Shown here one piece after another: positions 7,655-16,245 of a stretch of DNA of 43,565 nt. The notes beneath the pieces were generated by a model. It was not told the origin of the DNA. It did not search any database and was given only the letters and a program-made list of their open reading frames with translations. Source of the stretch: an uncultured Clostridia bacterium (GTDB lineage Bacteria; Bacillota; Clostridia; Oscillospirales; Ruminococcaceae); assembly GCA_947589035.1 (NCBI GenBank), contig CANPYZ010000020.1, forward strand, positions 1 through 43,565, read 5' to 3'. A program made the translations under genes and the position numbers. Position 1 is the stretch's first letter; each line of letters begins with the position of its first letter.

Positions 7655-7861
7655 TTAAGCAGGTGAACCGTCAGCATAAGGGGGAAGATAAGGAAAAATA
7701 TGCTGGTAGTTATCCCGTTCATCCTCGTCTGGATGGTCAGAAGGAATTAGTCCTGTCATATCGGAAACGGATGCACAATATAATTCACCCTGTGCATTTT
7801 TTTCTGGTGAGAACGGGAAATGTTCTTTTCCGTTTTTTTCCGGTTGAGGGAATTTTTTCAT
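7655..7861 (-). CDS. Small hypothetical protein (68 aa)
   Basis: A proline-rich, acidic, soluble 68-residue protein (MKKFPQPEKNGKEHF at the N-terminus, HIFPYLPPYADGSPA at the C-terminus) of unknown function. Support for being real: AAAGGAG 9 nt before the ATG, a strong terminator just after the stop, and position 63 bases after another gene of the same strand. No membrane segment or signal peptide is visible. It has one Cys and no obvious metal site. The Pro/Tyr-rich end recalls small spore-coat proteins, but that is only an impression. Confidence 0.7.
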   Translation of the reverse strand: MKKFPQPEKNGKEHFPFSPEKNAQGELYCASVSDMTGLIPSDHPDEDERDNYQHIFPYLPPYADGSPA

Positions 7862-7924
7862 TCACTTAGTCTCCTTTCTGTAATGGGGATACAGAAAGAG
7901 TATAACCGAAACAAGCGGAAATAT

Positions 7925-8353
7925 TCAGACACGCAGCAACATATTCAGCATGTCTTTCAGTTCTTTGAGAACGTTTTCAGCGTTCGGGCTGGAATAATCT
8001 AAATTATTCATTTGTTCCTGAAGGGTTTTCATCATTTCCGTACGGACGGAATTTTTCGCATCAGGGACGGGAACGTCGGGAAGGGAAACTTCCGGCGGAT
8101 TATTTTTAAATGTATCTAAAAATACCAGTAAAGCACGAACCTGTGTTTCTGACATTTCGTTAATTACAGCAAATAAAGCTTCTTTAATGCTCATCTCTGA
8201 AGATGCTCCTTTCTGAAGGTCAAGCAATTGAATAGTTTCCGGATTCAGCCATACTGCACGGTGATGTTTCACAAGATTTTTCGCTCGTTTGGGGTAAGTA
8301 AAACCGGCAGGCTGATTCAGGGAATTTTTAACAAGAATCGTTTTAGAAATCAT
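7925..8353 (-). CDS. Hypothetical protein with RAKxLVK motif
   Basis: A 142-residue protein. The N-terminal region SLNQPAGFTYPKRAKNLVKHHRAVWL resembles a motif I recall from small clostridial proteins (RAKGLVKKGRARFV-type), whose function I do not know. The rest is helical, with a Pro-rich break (NNPPEVSLPDVPVPD, about residues 85-100) and an amphipathic C-terminal helix. CAGGAG lies 6 nt before ATG 8353; a second ATG directly precedes it at 8356. The frame remains open upstream through the repeat-bearing leader to 8530, but the promoter at 8460-8488 and the Shine-Dalgarno favour the downstream start. It is probably cotranscribed with the 68-aa gene. Confidence 0.75.
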   Translation of the reverse strand: MISKTILVKNSLNQPAGFTYPKRAKNLVKHHRAVWLNPETIQLLDLQKGASSEMSIKEALFAVINEMSETQVRALLVFLDTFKNNPPEVSLPDVPVPDAKNSVRTEMMKTLQEQMNNLDYSSPNAENVLKELKDMLNMLLRV

Positions 8354-8378
8354 CATCAACTCCTGAAAAATCTGTACA

Positions 8379-8447
8379 CTGTTTTTTGTTATGGGTGTCG
8401 TCCCCAGTACGGAATGCACGCTGTTTTTTGTGATGGGTGCCGTCCCC
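8379..8447 (-). repeat. Imperfect 42-bp tandem repeat in a 5' UTR
   Basis: The 27-base string at 8379-8405 recurs at 8421-8447 with two substitutions (period 42 bases). On the minus strand each core reads GGGGACGRCACCCATMACAA followed by AAAACAG. Both copies lie between the predicted transcription start (about 8453) and the ATG at 8353. If translated, each unit would read G-T-x-P-I-T-K-N-S-V. Confidence 0.85.
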
Positions 8448-8459
8448 CGTGCTATTTTC

Positions 8460-8488
8460 AGTATAACATAAATTTTCGGAAAAATCAA
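8460..8488 (-). promoter_or_regulatory. Sigma-A promoter of the hypothetical two-gene unit
   Basis: On the minus strand: TTGATT (8488-8483), a 17-bp spacer, TATACT (8465-8460). It gives a leader of about 100 nt that contains the tandem repeat. Confidence 0.78.
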
Positions 8489-8588
8489 GAGGAAATGAAA
8501 AATTTCGTCAAAAAATAAGAAAAAAACCAATTTGTAAAGGGAAATGAAAAAATATCTGGTATGTTCTGAAATTTATTCCGAATGGTAC

Positions 8589-8617
8589 TTGATTTTTTTC
8601 TCAGAATGTGGTATACT
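8589..8617 (+). promoter_or_regulatory. Sigma-A promoter of the yicC operon
   Basis: TTGATT (8589-8594), 17-bp spacer, TATACT (8612-8617). It is probably the main promoter of the run from yicC to thiN. Confidence 0.8.
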
Positions 8618-8665
8618 ATTATAATTAGGTGAGTAATTTTGAAAATTAGAAATAGGAGGAACTTT

Positions 8666-9580
8666 ATGATTAGAAGCATGACCGGGTATGGGCGAGCGCA
8701 GAACCAGTTACACGGAAGAGACATTCTGATAGAAATTAAATCAGTCAATTCCCGTTTTCTGGAACAGAATATGCGCATTAGCCGGAGTTATACTTATCTG
8801 GAGGAAGAATTAAAATCACTGGTGAAAACAAAAGTTTCCCGTGGAAAAATGGAAATTTCCCTGACAATTACGCCGATTGAGGGGAAAAAAGCAGATATTC
8901 GGGTAAATCAGGAATTAGTAATAGGTTATCTTGAGGCAATGCGGGAATATAATCGTAATGTAGAAGCAAAAAATCAATTGCAGGATGATGAAGGCGCAAC
9001 AAGCGTTTTCAATATGCGTTGGTCAACAATTAGTCATTTGCCAGATATTTTTTCCGTGGAAAAAGTGCAGGACAATGAAGAAGAAATTCGTCAGGACGTA
9101 TTGAAAACCGCTGAACAGGCACTGGAAGCTTTTGTGCAGATGCGTGAAACAGAGGGAGAAAAACTTTCAGAAGATGTTTTTCAGCGAACGGAAGAAATTG
9201 CCGCACAGGTTGCCATAATTGAACAGAAAGCCCCGTTATTAACAAAAGCTTACATGGAAAGACTTCAGACGAAATTAACAGAAATATTGAACAGTACGAC
9301 AATTGACGAACAGAGAATTTTAACAGAAGCGGCGATTTTTTCGGAAAAAACTGCCGTTGATGAAGAAACAGTCAGACTGAAAAGCCATTTACAGCAAGTC
9401 AGAAATTTATTGACTAAGTCGGAAAGTGTTGGCAGAAAATTAGATTTTCTGGTGCAGGAAATGAACAGGGAAGTAAATACAATCGGTTCTAAAATTCAGG
9501 ATATAGAAATTACGAATATTGTTGTGAATATCAAATCCGAAATTGAGAAAATCAGAGAACAGCTTCAGAACATAGAATAA
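8666..9580 (+). CDS. yicC: YicC family endoribonuclease
   Basis: 304 residues beginning MIRSMTGYGRAQ, the family signature. N-terminal YicC-like domain and C-terminal DUF1732, ending FLVQEMNREVNTIGSKIQDIEIT, also a hallmark. E. coli YicC is an RNase involved in small-RNA turnover; the B. subtilis homologue YloC is also an RNase. AGGAGG lies 9 nt before this ATG; the upstream in-frame TTG at 8639 lacks support. First gene of the long operon. In many Firmicutes remA lies between yicC and gmk; here only 20 bases separate the two. Confidence 0.95.
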   Translation: MIRSMTGYGRAQNQLHGRDILIEIKSVNSRFLEQNMRISRSYTYLEEELKSLVKTKVSRGKMEISLTITPIEGKKADIRVNQELVIGYLEAMREYNRNVEAKNQLQDDEGATSVFNMRWSTISHLPDIFSVEKVQDNEEEIRQDVLKTAEQALEAFVQMRETEGEKLSEDVFQRTEEIAAQVAIIEQKAPLLTKAYMERLQTKLTEILNSTTIDEQRILTEAAIFSEKTAVDEETVRLKSHLQQVRNLLTKSESVGRKLDFLVQEMNREVNTIGSKIQDIEITNIVVNIKSEIEKIREQLQNIE

Positions 9581-9600
9581 TCAGGGAGGCAAAGATAAAG

Positions 9601-10170
9601 ATGAAGAAAGGCATATTATTTGTTGTTTCTGCGCCGGCAGGTTGCGGAAAGGGAACAATTTTAGAAAGGGTTCTCAAAGATAAAAAATATTACTATTCAG
9701 TTTCAGCGACAACCCGAAAACCTCGTCCGAATGAAAAAGACGGCGTAAATTATCGTTTTTTAAACAAAGCCGAATTTGAAACGTTAATTGAAAAGCAGGA
9801 ATTTTTAGAATATGCGCAATATTGCGATAATTATTACGGAACACTGAAAGCCCCGATTGAAGAAAATTTACTTCAGGGGAAACATGTGATTCTGGAAATT
9901 GAAGTACAGGGTGCAATGAAAGTCCGTGCAATTCGTCCCGATGCTAAATTTATTTTCATTGCGCCGCCGAGTTTTGAAACATTGCGCCAGAGACTGGAAC
10001 ACCGTGGAACGGAAACGCCGGAAGTTATTGAAAAGCGTGTCAATGCCGCAAAACGGGAGCTTGCTTTAAAAGAACAATATGATTATTGTATTGTCAATGA
10101 TGTGCTTGAAGAAGCAGTGAAAGATTTCCGGTCAATTGTCCGTGCGGAAGAATTGAAAGTCCAGCCATAA
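9601..10170 (+). CDS. gmk: Guanylate kinase
   Basis: 189 residues, the usual length. Phosphorylates GMP or dGMP with ATP in the cytoplasm. The P-loop reads APAGCGKGT (commonly GPSGxGKGT), followed by the GMP-binding region SATTRKPRPNEKDGVNYRF and EYAQYCDNYYGT. A GGAGG box precedes the ATG. Downstream by 43 bases is rpoZ; gmk and rpoZ adjacency is the standard arrangement. Confidence 0.97.
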   Translation: MKKGILFVVSAPAGCGKGTILERVLKDKKYYYSVSATTRKPRPNEKDGVNYRFLNKAEFETLIEKQEFLEYAQYCDNYYGTLKAPIEENLLQGKHVILEIEVQGAMKVRAIRPDAKFIFIAPPSFETLRQRLEHRGTETPEVIEKRVNAAKRELALKEQYDYCIVNDVLEEAVKDFRSIVRAEELKVQP

Positions 10171-10213
10171 GGCTTGACCATAAATGAAAACACATATCGG
10201 AGGGTGAGTGAAT

Positions 10214-10429
10214 ATGTTAAGACCAGCAATTTCACAATTAATTACTAAAAACGAAAGTTGTTATTCCCTTGTGATTGGCGTTGCCAAAAGAGCAAGAGAA
10301 ATAGCCGATGAACTTTGCAAAAATTCCCAGCCACTGGAAGAAAAACCAGTGAAAACAGCAGTAGATGAATTAGCAAGGGGAGAATACAAAATTTTAGAAT
10401 ATTCTCCTGACAACAAATTATTACCATAA
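10214..10429 (+). CDS. rpoZ: RNA polymerase omega subunit
   Basis: 71 residues: MLRPAISQLI, then SCYSLVIGVAKRAREIADE (the conserved omega core) and PVKTAVDELARGEYKIL. It helps assemble and stabilise RNA polymerase. CGGAGGG at 10198-10204 is 9 nt before ATG 10214; the GTG two codons earlier is too close to it. Its TAA overlaps the priA ATG by one base. The coaBC gene that often follows rpoZ is missing here. Confidence 0.95.
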   Translation: MLRPAISQLITKNESCYSLVIGVAKRAREIADELCKNSQPLEEKPVKTAVDELARGEYKILEYSPDNKLLP

Positions 10430-12459
10430 TGAAAAAAATCGCCGCTGTTACTGTAGATGTTGGCTCAGCCTATGCCGCAGATATTCTTTATCATTATGTC
10501 ATTCCGGAAGAAATGCATTGTGGCGTGGGGTATCGGGTAATTGTGCCTTTCGGGAAATCTGACCGGCAAGTAACAGGTTTCATTATGGAAATGCAGGAAC
10601 AGGAAGAATCTGACGGATTGAAAACTATTTCGTCCGTACCGGAAAATGAACCTGCAATGAATCCGGAACAAAGGGAATTGATTTTTTGGCTAAGGGAAAA
10701 CACATTCTGCACTTATTATGACGCAGTGAAAACAATATTCCCGCCGGCAATTATTAAAAACAAATGCAGAAAGCGAAAAAAAATTCCTGTTTCTGTTCCG
10801 ATTGAGGCAGAACCGCTGCATTTATCGAAAGAACAGCAACATGTTTATGATACTATTGCACCCAGTTTAGAAAAAGATAAAGCAGAATGTTTTCTCATCA
10901 GAGGAGTGACCGGAAGCGGAAAAACAGTTGTTTTTGAAGCGTTGATTGCAAGAACGCTCCAATTAGGGAAAACGGCTCTTTTACTTCTTCCGGAAATTGC
11001 CTTAACACCGCAAATGATTCAGCGATTTCAAAAGCGTTTCGGGAGCAATGTAGCCTTAATGCACAGCCGATTATCTGACGGCGAACGCCGTTTTGCGTAT
11101 GAACAGGCGAAAAACGGGAATGCTCGAATTGTGATTGGCACAAGGAGTGCAGTGTTTGCACCTTTGGAAAATATTGGGTTAATTATCATGGACGAAGAAG
11201 GGGAATATTCGTATAAATCAGAAAAAGCCCCTCGCTATGATACAATTTATGTCGCAAAACAAAGATGCCGCTATCATCACGCTGTATTGATTCCCGCATC
11301 AGCAACGCCGACAATTGAAAGTTATTACTATGCGCAAAAAGGAATTTATCATCTTTTAGAAATGAAACAGCGTTACCAGAATACCGCCTTGCCGGAAGTG
11401 ACTGTTGCAGATATGCGAATTGAACGGCAAAATGGTAATATGTCCGCATTCAGTCAAGTTTTGCAAGATGCCATTACGGAAAATCTTCAAAACCATGAAC
11501 AAAGCATTTTATTATTGAATCGGCGTGGGTATCATACAATTATTAGCTGCTGCATTTGCAGTCAGCCGGTTTACTGTCAGCATTGCTCTATTCCAATGAC
11601 ATGGCACAGCACTGACCAGCTTTTGCATTGTCATTATTGCGGATATACGCAAGCCATTCCGCAGAACTGTCCTCAATGTAACGGAGCAAATTTCCGGAAA
11701 ATGGGTTTCGGCACACAACGCCTTGAAACAGAACTTGCTGAAAGATTTCCCACAGCGAAAATTTTACGCATGGATGCAGACACCACAACCCGAAAAAATG
11801 CCTATGAAGAAAATTTTGAAGCGTTCCGGAAAGGACAATATGACATTATGTTAGGCACACAAATGATAGGGAAGGGCTTAGATTTTCCGAATGTCACGCT
11901 TGTTGGGGTTTTGTCTGTCGATAAAGCACTTTTTTCCGGGGATTTCCGGAGCAATGAAAAAACCTTCAGCTTAATTACGCAGGTAATCGGCAGAGGCGGA
12001 CGAAGAGAAAAAACCGGAAAAGCCGTATTACAAACATTTATGCCGGAGCATTATGTGTTAAAATTAGCAGCGGAACAGGATTATGAAACATTTTTCCGTG
12101 AAGAAACGGCAATCCGGAAAGCATTACTTTTTCCGCCGTTCTGCAATATTTGTGTAATAGGATTTTCCGGAAAACAAAAAGAAGAAACTGAACTCGGCGC
12201 AAAAAAATTTTACGAATGTATGGAAAATATCCGTTCACAAGTACAAGAAAAAATGCCTGTTCGCATTTTAGGACCAGTTCCCTGTATTTATGAAAAAGTC
12301 AATAATCAATATCGTTATCAAATTATGATTAAATGCAAAGATACGCCAGTATTCCGGCGATTTATCCGGAATACGCTGGAACAGTCAGCGAAAATTAAAG
12401 AAGTAGCAAAAATTCATGTTTATGCAGATATGAATGGCAATGCCAGCACAGGCGCATGA
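10429..12459 (+). CDS. priA: Primosomal replication-restart helicase PriA
   Basis: 676 residues, somewhat short for PriA (usually 730-820). The N-terminal 3'-end-binding domain is followed by a helicase core with Walker A GVTGSGKT and LLPEIALTPQM. The zinc region has the expected cysteine pairs (CCIC, CQHC, CHYCGY, CPQC). Motifs LRMDADTTT and GTQMIGKGLDFPNVTLVGV follow. PriA reloads the replisome at stalled forks. The Walker B box at 11191-11202 reads DEEG, whereas nearly all PriA have DEEH. The ATG overlaps the rpoZ stop by one base, so the two are translationally coupled. Confidence 0.95.
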   Translation: MKKIAAVTVDVGSAYAADILYHYVIPEEMHCGVGYRVIVPFGKSDRQVTGFIMEMQEQEESDGLKTISSVPENEPAMNPEQRELIFWLRENTFCTYYDAVKTIFPPAIIKNKCRKRKKIPVSVPIEAEPLHLSKEQQHVYDTIAPSLEKDKAECFLIRGVTGSGKTVVFEALIARTLQLGKTALLLLPEIALTPQMIQRFQKRFGSNVALMHSRLSDGERRFAYEQAKNGNARIVIGTRSAVFAPLENIGLIIMDEEGEYSYKSEKAPRYDTIYVAKQRCRYHHAVLIPASATPTIESYYYAQKGIYHLLEMKQRYQNTALPEVTVADMRIERQNGNMSAFSQVLQDAITENLQNHEQSILLLNRRGYHTIISCCICSQPVYCQHCSIPMTWHSTDQLLHCHYCGYTQAIPQNCPQCNGANFRKMGFGTQRLETELAERFPTAKILRMDADTTTRKNAYEENFEAFRKGQYDIMLGTQMIGKGLDFPNVTLVGVLSVDKALFSGDFRSNEKTFSLITQVIGRGGRREKTGKAVLQTFMPEHYVLKLAAEQDYETFFREETAIRKALLFPPFCNICVIGFSGKQKEETELGAKKFYECMENIRSQVQEKMPVRILGPVPCIYEKVNNQYRYQIMIKCKDTPVFRRFIRNTLEQSAKIKEVAKIHVYADMNGNASTGA

Positions 12460-12497
12460 TAAAAATTTATTATTGAATGGAAAGGGTGTATATTTTC

Positions 12498-12965
12498 ATG
12501 GCAATCAGAAAAATTGTAACAAAAGAAAATCCTGTTCTGCACAGCAAATGCAAACCAGTAGAACGGTTTGACAAAAAATTATGGGAATTGCTTGATGACA
12601 TGGCAGAAACACTTCATGAAGCGCAGGGAGTAGGTTTAGCAGCTCCGCAAGTGGGGATTCTCCGCAGGGTAGTTGTCATTGAAAGCAGTCAGGGATTGAT
12701 TGAACTAATTAATCCGGTAATTGTGAAGAAAAGCGGAAAACAGCGTGATGTAGAGGGTTGTTTGTCATGTCCTGACCAATGGGGTTATGTTACTCGTCCG
12801 AATAAATGCACAGTGAAAGCCCAGAACCGGAACGGGGAATTTTTCACGTTGTCTCTTGAAGGGTTAGATTGTCGTTGTGCATGTCATGAAGTAGACCATT
12901 TAGAAGGAAAACTATTTCTTGAACTTGTTGACGAATTTGTAGAAATTACGGAAGAGGAGGAATAA
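12498..12965 (+). CDS. def: Peptide deformylase
   Basis: 155 residues. Removes the formyl group from the N-terminal Met of nascent proteins. All three family motifs are intact: GVGLAAPQVG, EGCLSCPD (metal-ligand Cys) and CHEVDHLEG (HExxH). ATG 12498 begins the usual MAIRKIVTKENPVL; AAGGGTG lies about 11 nt upstream and the frame could also open at an upstream ATG (12477) without a good site. Paired with fmt, which makes the formylated initiator tRNA. Confidence 0.96.
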   Translation: MAIRKIVTKENPVLHSKCKPVERFDKKLWELLDDMAETLHEAQGVGLAAPQVGILRRVVVIESSQGLIELINPVIVKKSGKQRDVEGCLSCPDQWGYVTRPNKCTVKAQNRNGEFFTLSLEGLDCRCACHEVDHLEGKLFLELVDEFVEITEEEE

Positions 12966-12972
12966 TTTTTTC

Positions 12973-13899
12973 ATGAAGATTGTGTTTATGGGTACACCGG
13001 AATTTGCTGTACCTTGTCTGAAGAAATTAGCCACAAATACGGAAGTCTGTGCGGTATTCACGCAGCCGGATAAACCGAACGGGCGGAAAATGAAATTACA
13101 GTTTTCCCCTGTGAAAAAAACTGCCCTTGAACATGGTATTTCAGTAATACAGCCGAAATCCCTCAAAAAAGGTGAAGATGCGGAAAAGGCTTTAGAATTT
13201 CTGAAAAAAATTCAGCCGGATTGCATTGTTGTTGCGGCTTACGGGCAAATTCTTCCGAAAGAAATTTTAGTACTTCCGAAATATGGGTGTATTAACGTTC
13301 ATGCATCTTTACTTCCTAAATATCGTGGAGCGGCTCCAATTCAGCATTGTTTGCTTAACGGGGAAACGGAAACAGGCATTACGATTATGCAGATGGCGGA
13401 AGGATTAGATACAGGAGATATGCTCATGCAAGAAAGCATTTCCATAGGGGAAAATGAAATTGCGGAAGAATTACATGACCGTCTTGCTCTTCTCGGTGCG
13501 GAAATGATTCTTCCGGCGTTGGACGGCTTGCGGAATGGCACACTTAAACCAGAAAAACAGAATGATGCAGAATCTTGTTATGCTTCCATGATACGGAAAG
13601 AAATGTCCGCTTTAAATTTTCATCAGCCGGCGAAAGAATTACACAGAATCATTTGTGCCTTAACAGGTTTTACTCGCTTAGGCGGAAAACGTCTGAAAGT
13701 GATTCGCAGTCAGATAGAAAATTCAGAAACCACTGCACCAGAGGGAACCGTCATTGATGCAAAGAAAATGATTATTCAATGCGGAGAACAAACCGCTTTA
13801 CGGTTTATTGAAGTGCAGCTTGAAGGCAGTAAGCGAATGCCTGTCAGTGAATTTCTGAAAGGCAAACGGCTTGAACTTGGTCAGCAGTTAGGCGAATGA
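12973..13899 (+). CDS. fmt: Methionyl-tRNA formyltransferase
   Basis: 308 residues, normal length. Transfers a formyl group from 10-formyl-THF to Met-tRNA initiator. Begins MKIVFMGTPEFAVPCL; the catalytic segment INVHASLLPKYRGAAPIQ and the TGITIMQMAEGLDTGDML region are conserved. The C-terminal OB-fold part is present. AGGAGG is immediately before the start, at the end of def (7-base gap). The stop overlaps rsmB by 4 bases. Confidence 0.97.
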   Translation: MKIVFMGTPEFAVPCLKKLATNTEVCAVFTQPDKPNGRKMKLQFSPVKKTALEHGISVIQPKSLKKGEDAEKALEFLKKIQPDCIVVAAYGQILPKEILVLPKYGCINVHASLLPKYRGAAPIQHCLLNGETETGITIMQMAEGLDTGDMLMQESISIGENEIAEELHDRLALLGAEMILPALDGLRNGTLKPEKQNDAESCYASMIRKEMSALNFHQPAKELHRIICALTGFTRLGGKRLKVIRSQIENSETTAPEGTVIDAKKMIIQCGEQTALRFIEVQLEGSKRMPVSEFLKGKRLELGQQLGE

Positions 13900-15188
13900 G
13901 TAACGCAAGAATTACAGCAGTTAATTTGCTGATGAAAACATTTGAAGAAAACGGCTATTCGCATTTATTGCTGAAAAAAATGCTTACTGATGCGGAACTT
14001 TCCGTTCAGGAAAAAGCCCTCTGCACGCAATTATATTACGGCGTAGCGGAACGCTTGCTAACTTTGGAATATGCACTGCGTTATTACAGTGAAAAGAAAT
14101 CGCCGGAAAAATTAGACGTTCCTGTAAAATATATTTTATATTTAGGAATGTATCAAATGAAATACTGTGATAAAATTCCCGACAGTGCCGCCGTAAATGA
14201 AAGTGTAAAATTAGCAGGATATTTCCGGAAAAAAAGCGCAGCAGGCTTTATTAACGCCATTCTCCGGAAATTTCAGAGGGCAGAGAAAAAAATTCCTCTA
14301 ACGGGGAAAAAATATCAGGATAAGCAAATACAATATTCTGTACCGATACCGCTTTTCAGGACAGTGGAACAGGAACACGGGGAACAATTTGCGGAAAATT
14401 TTTTTCAGGACAGTTTGAAACCGCCGCCGTGTATTATTCGGGCAAATCCTCTGAAAACGGATACAGAAGCATTACAGGAGCTGAACCCCGTCAGGCAAAG
14501 TTATTCAGCGTATGCCTACGCCGTTCAGATAGCCGATATACAACACACAAAAGCATTTCAGAAAGGGTTATTTCATGTACAGGACACAGCCTCGCAACTT
14601 TGTTGTCAGATTCTTGCCCCTGAAGCAGGGGAAACAATTCTGGATATGTGTGCCGCCCCGGGAGGGAAAAGTTTCACTATTGCAGAAATTATGCAGAATC
14701 AAGGAAAAGTTTATGCTTTTGATTTGCATCCGCAAAGAGTAAATTTAATTCAGGCGGGTGCAGAACGATTAGGGTTGACTTGTGTGCATACCGGAATACA
14801 GAATGCGGCACAATATCAACAGGATATTCCGGAAGCGGACAGAATTTTATGTGATGTTCCGTGTTCCGGTTTAGGAGTAATCCGCCGGAAGCCGGAAATT
14901 AAATATAAACTTCTGGAAAGTTTTGCCTCACTTCCTGAACTGCAGTATCAGATTTTAGAAAATTCAGCGAATTATCTCAAATCAGGCGGTACATTAGTTT
15001 ATTCCACTTGTACTGTACTAAAACGAGAAAATGAAGAAGTGGTGCAAAAATTTCTGGAACATCATCCGGAATTTACCCCTGTACCGCTGAAGGAGTTCAG
15101 CAAAGAAACCGCATGGATGACTTTTTCGCCGGAATACGCCGGATGTGACGGATTTTTCGTTGCAAGGCTACGAAGAAAGGCAGAGTGA
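13896..15188 (+). CDS. rsmB: 16S rRNA (cytosine-967-C5)-methyltransferase RsmB
   Basis: 430 residues: a NusB-like RNA-binding domain (about 1-140) and a SAM-dependent methyltransferase domain. DMCAAPGGKSF is the SAM site; CDVPCSGLGVIRRKPEIKY carries the PCS catalytic motif and YSTCT the second conserved cysteine. Overlaps fmt (ATGA) and shares one base with the preferred rlmN start. A zinc metalloprotease gene that often sits between fmt and rsmB in clostridia is absent. Confidence 0.95.
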   Translation: MSNARITAVNLLMKTFEENGYSHLLLKKMLTDAELSVQEKALCTQLYYGVAERLLTLEYALRYYSEKKSPEKLDVPVKYILYLGMYQMKYCDKIPDSAAVNESVKLAGYFRKKSAAGFINAILRKFQRAEKKIPLTGKKYQDKQIQYSVPIPLFRTVEQEHGEQFAENFFQDSLKPPPCIIRANPLKTDTEALQELNPVRQSYSAYAYAVQIADIQHTKAFQKGLFHVQDTASQLCCQILAPEAGETILDMCAAPGGKSFTIAEIMQNQGKVYAFDLHPQRVNLIQAGAERLGLTCVHTGIQNAAQYQQDIPEADRILCDVPCSGLGVIRRKPEIKYKLLESFASLPELQYQILENSANYLKSGGTLVYSTCTVLKRENEEVVQKFLEHHPEFTPVPLKEFSKETAWMTFSPEYAGCDGFFVARLRRKAE

Positions 15189-16222
15189 TGAACATGCAGG
15201 ATATTCTTTCTATGAATCTGGAACAAATACAGGAAGCCGTGCAGAAACTGCACGAACCAAAATACCGTGCTAATCAAATTTATCATTGGCTGCACGTCCG
15301 GAAAGTGACTGATTTTGATGAAATGACAGATTTATCTTCAACATTTCGTACAAAATTAAAAGAAAATTTTTGTATAAAAAGACTATTTATTGCAAAAAGG
15401 CTTGCATCTTGTATTGATGATACGGTAAAATATGTATATCAGCTTTCTGACGGGCAACATGTAGAAACCGTACTCATGCATTATCAGCACGGCTGGCGGT
15501 TATGCATTTCCACGCAGGTCGGCTGTAAAATGGGCTGTCAGTTCTGTGCATCAACAATTGCGGGTTATGTCCGGAATTTAACCGTTTCTGAAATGCTGCT
15601 TCAGATTGATGAAACGGAACGTGATGCCAGAATAACAATTTCCGGATTAGTGTTAATGGGAATTGGCGAACCCTTAGATAATTTTGAAAATGTAATGCAA
15701 TTTTTAGAAATTCTTTCTGACCCGAAAGGCAGAACCATGAGTTTACGGCATGTGACCATTTCCACATGTGGAATTATTCCCCGTATACGGGAACTTGCGG
15801 AAAAGAAAACAGGCTTGACGCTTGCGATTTCTCTGCATAATCCAGATAATTCCGGAAGAAGTCAGCTTATGCCGATTAACAGGAAATACCCCTTAGCAGA
15901 ACTAATGGAAGCCTGTCAGGATTATTTCGCACTTACCGGAAGGCGTGTCACTTATGAATACGCTATAATAGAAGGGGAAAATGACAGCATACAAGATGCG
16001 AAAAAATTAGCTGAATTATTAAAACATCAACATGCACATGTGAATCTGATTCCCGTGAATGCGATTAAAGAGCGAAAATTTCACGCTACCCGTCAGGCAG
16101 CGCAGAAATTTATGCATTATTTAGAAGAATTAGGCATTCATGCCACAGTCCGCCGAACACTTGGCAGTGATATTGAGGCGGCATGTGGGCAGCTTCGGCA
16201 TGAAGCAGATACACAGCACTGA
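15188..16222 (+). CDS. rlmN: Dual-specificity RNA methyltransferase RlmN
   Basis: 344 residues. Radical-SAM enzyme that makes m2A2503 in 23S rRNA and m2A37 in tRNAs. The [4Fe-4S] triad is in GCKMGCQFCAS (C-x3-C-x2-C), followed by GIGEPLDNFENV, the SLHNPD segment and the C-terminal VRRTLGSDIEAACGQL that holds the catalytic cysteine. AAAGG lies about 7 nt before ATG 15188; GTG 15185 and ATG 15194 are close alternatives. Its start TGATG overlaps the rsmB stop. Confidence 0.96.
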   Translation: MNMQDILSMNLEQIQEAVQKLHEPKYRANQIYHWLHVRKVTDFDEMTDLSSTFRTKLKENFCIKRLFIAKRLASCIDDTVKYVYQLSDGQHVETVLMHYQHGWRLCISTQVGCKMGCQFCASTIAGYVRNLTVSEMLLQIDETERDARITISGLVLMGIGEPLDNFENVMQFLEILSDPKGRTMSLRHVTISTCGIIPRIRELAEKKTGLTLAISLHNPDNSGRSQLMPINRKYPLAELMEACQDYFALTGRRVTYEYAIIEGENDSIQDAKKLAELLKHQHAHVNLIPVNAIKERKFHATRQAAQKFMHYLEELGIHATVRRTLGSDIEAACGQLRHEADTQH

Positions 16223-16245
16223 AAGAAAGCGAGGTATGATTAGGA

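Larger units (their letters stand above)
8354..8665. other. Divergent intergenic region
   Basis: 312 bases between the minus-strand hypothetical gene and yicC. It holds two back-to-back promoters (8460-8488 minus, 8589-8617 plus), the 42-bp tandem repeat at 8379-8447, and AT-rich sequence between the promoters in which I see nothing else. Confidence 0.7.

Noticed and set aside
8354-8530. N-terminal extension of the 142-aa gene through the repeats
   Set aside because: It would start upstream of the promoter and lacks an SD; the ATG at 8353 has CAGGAG.
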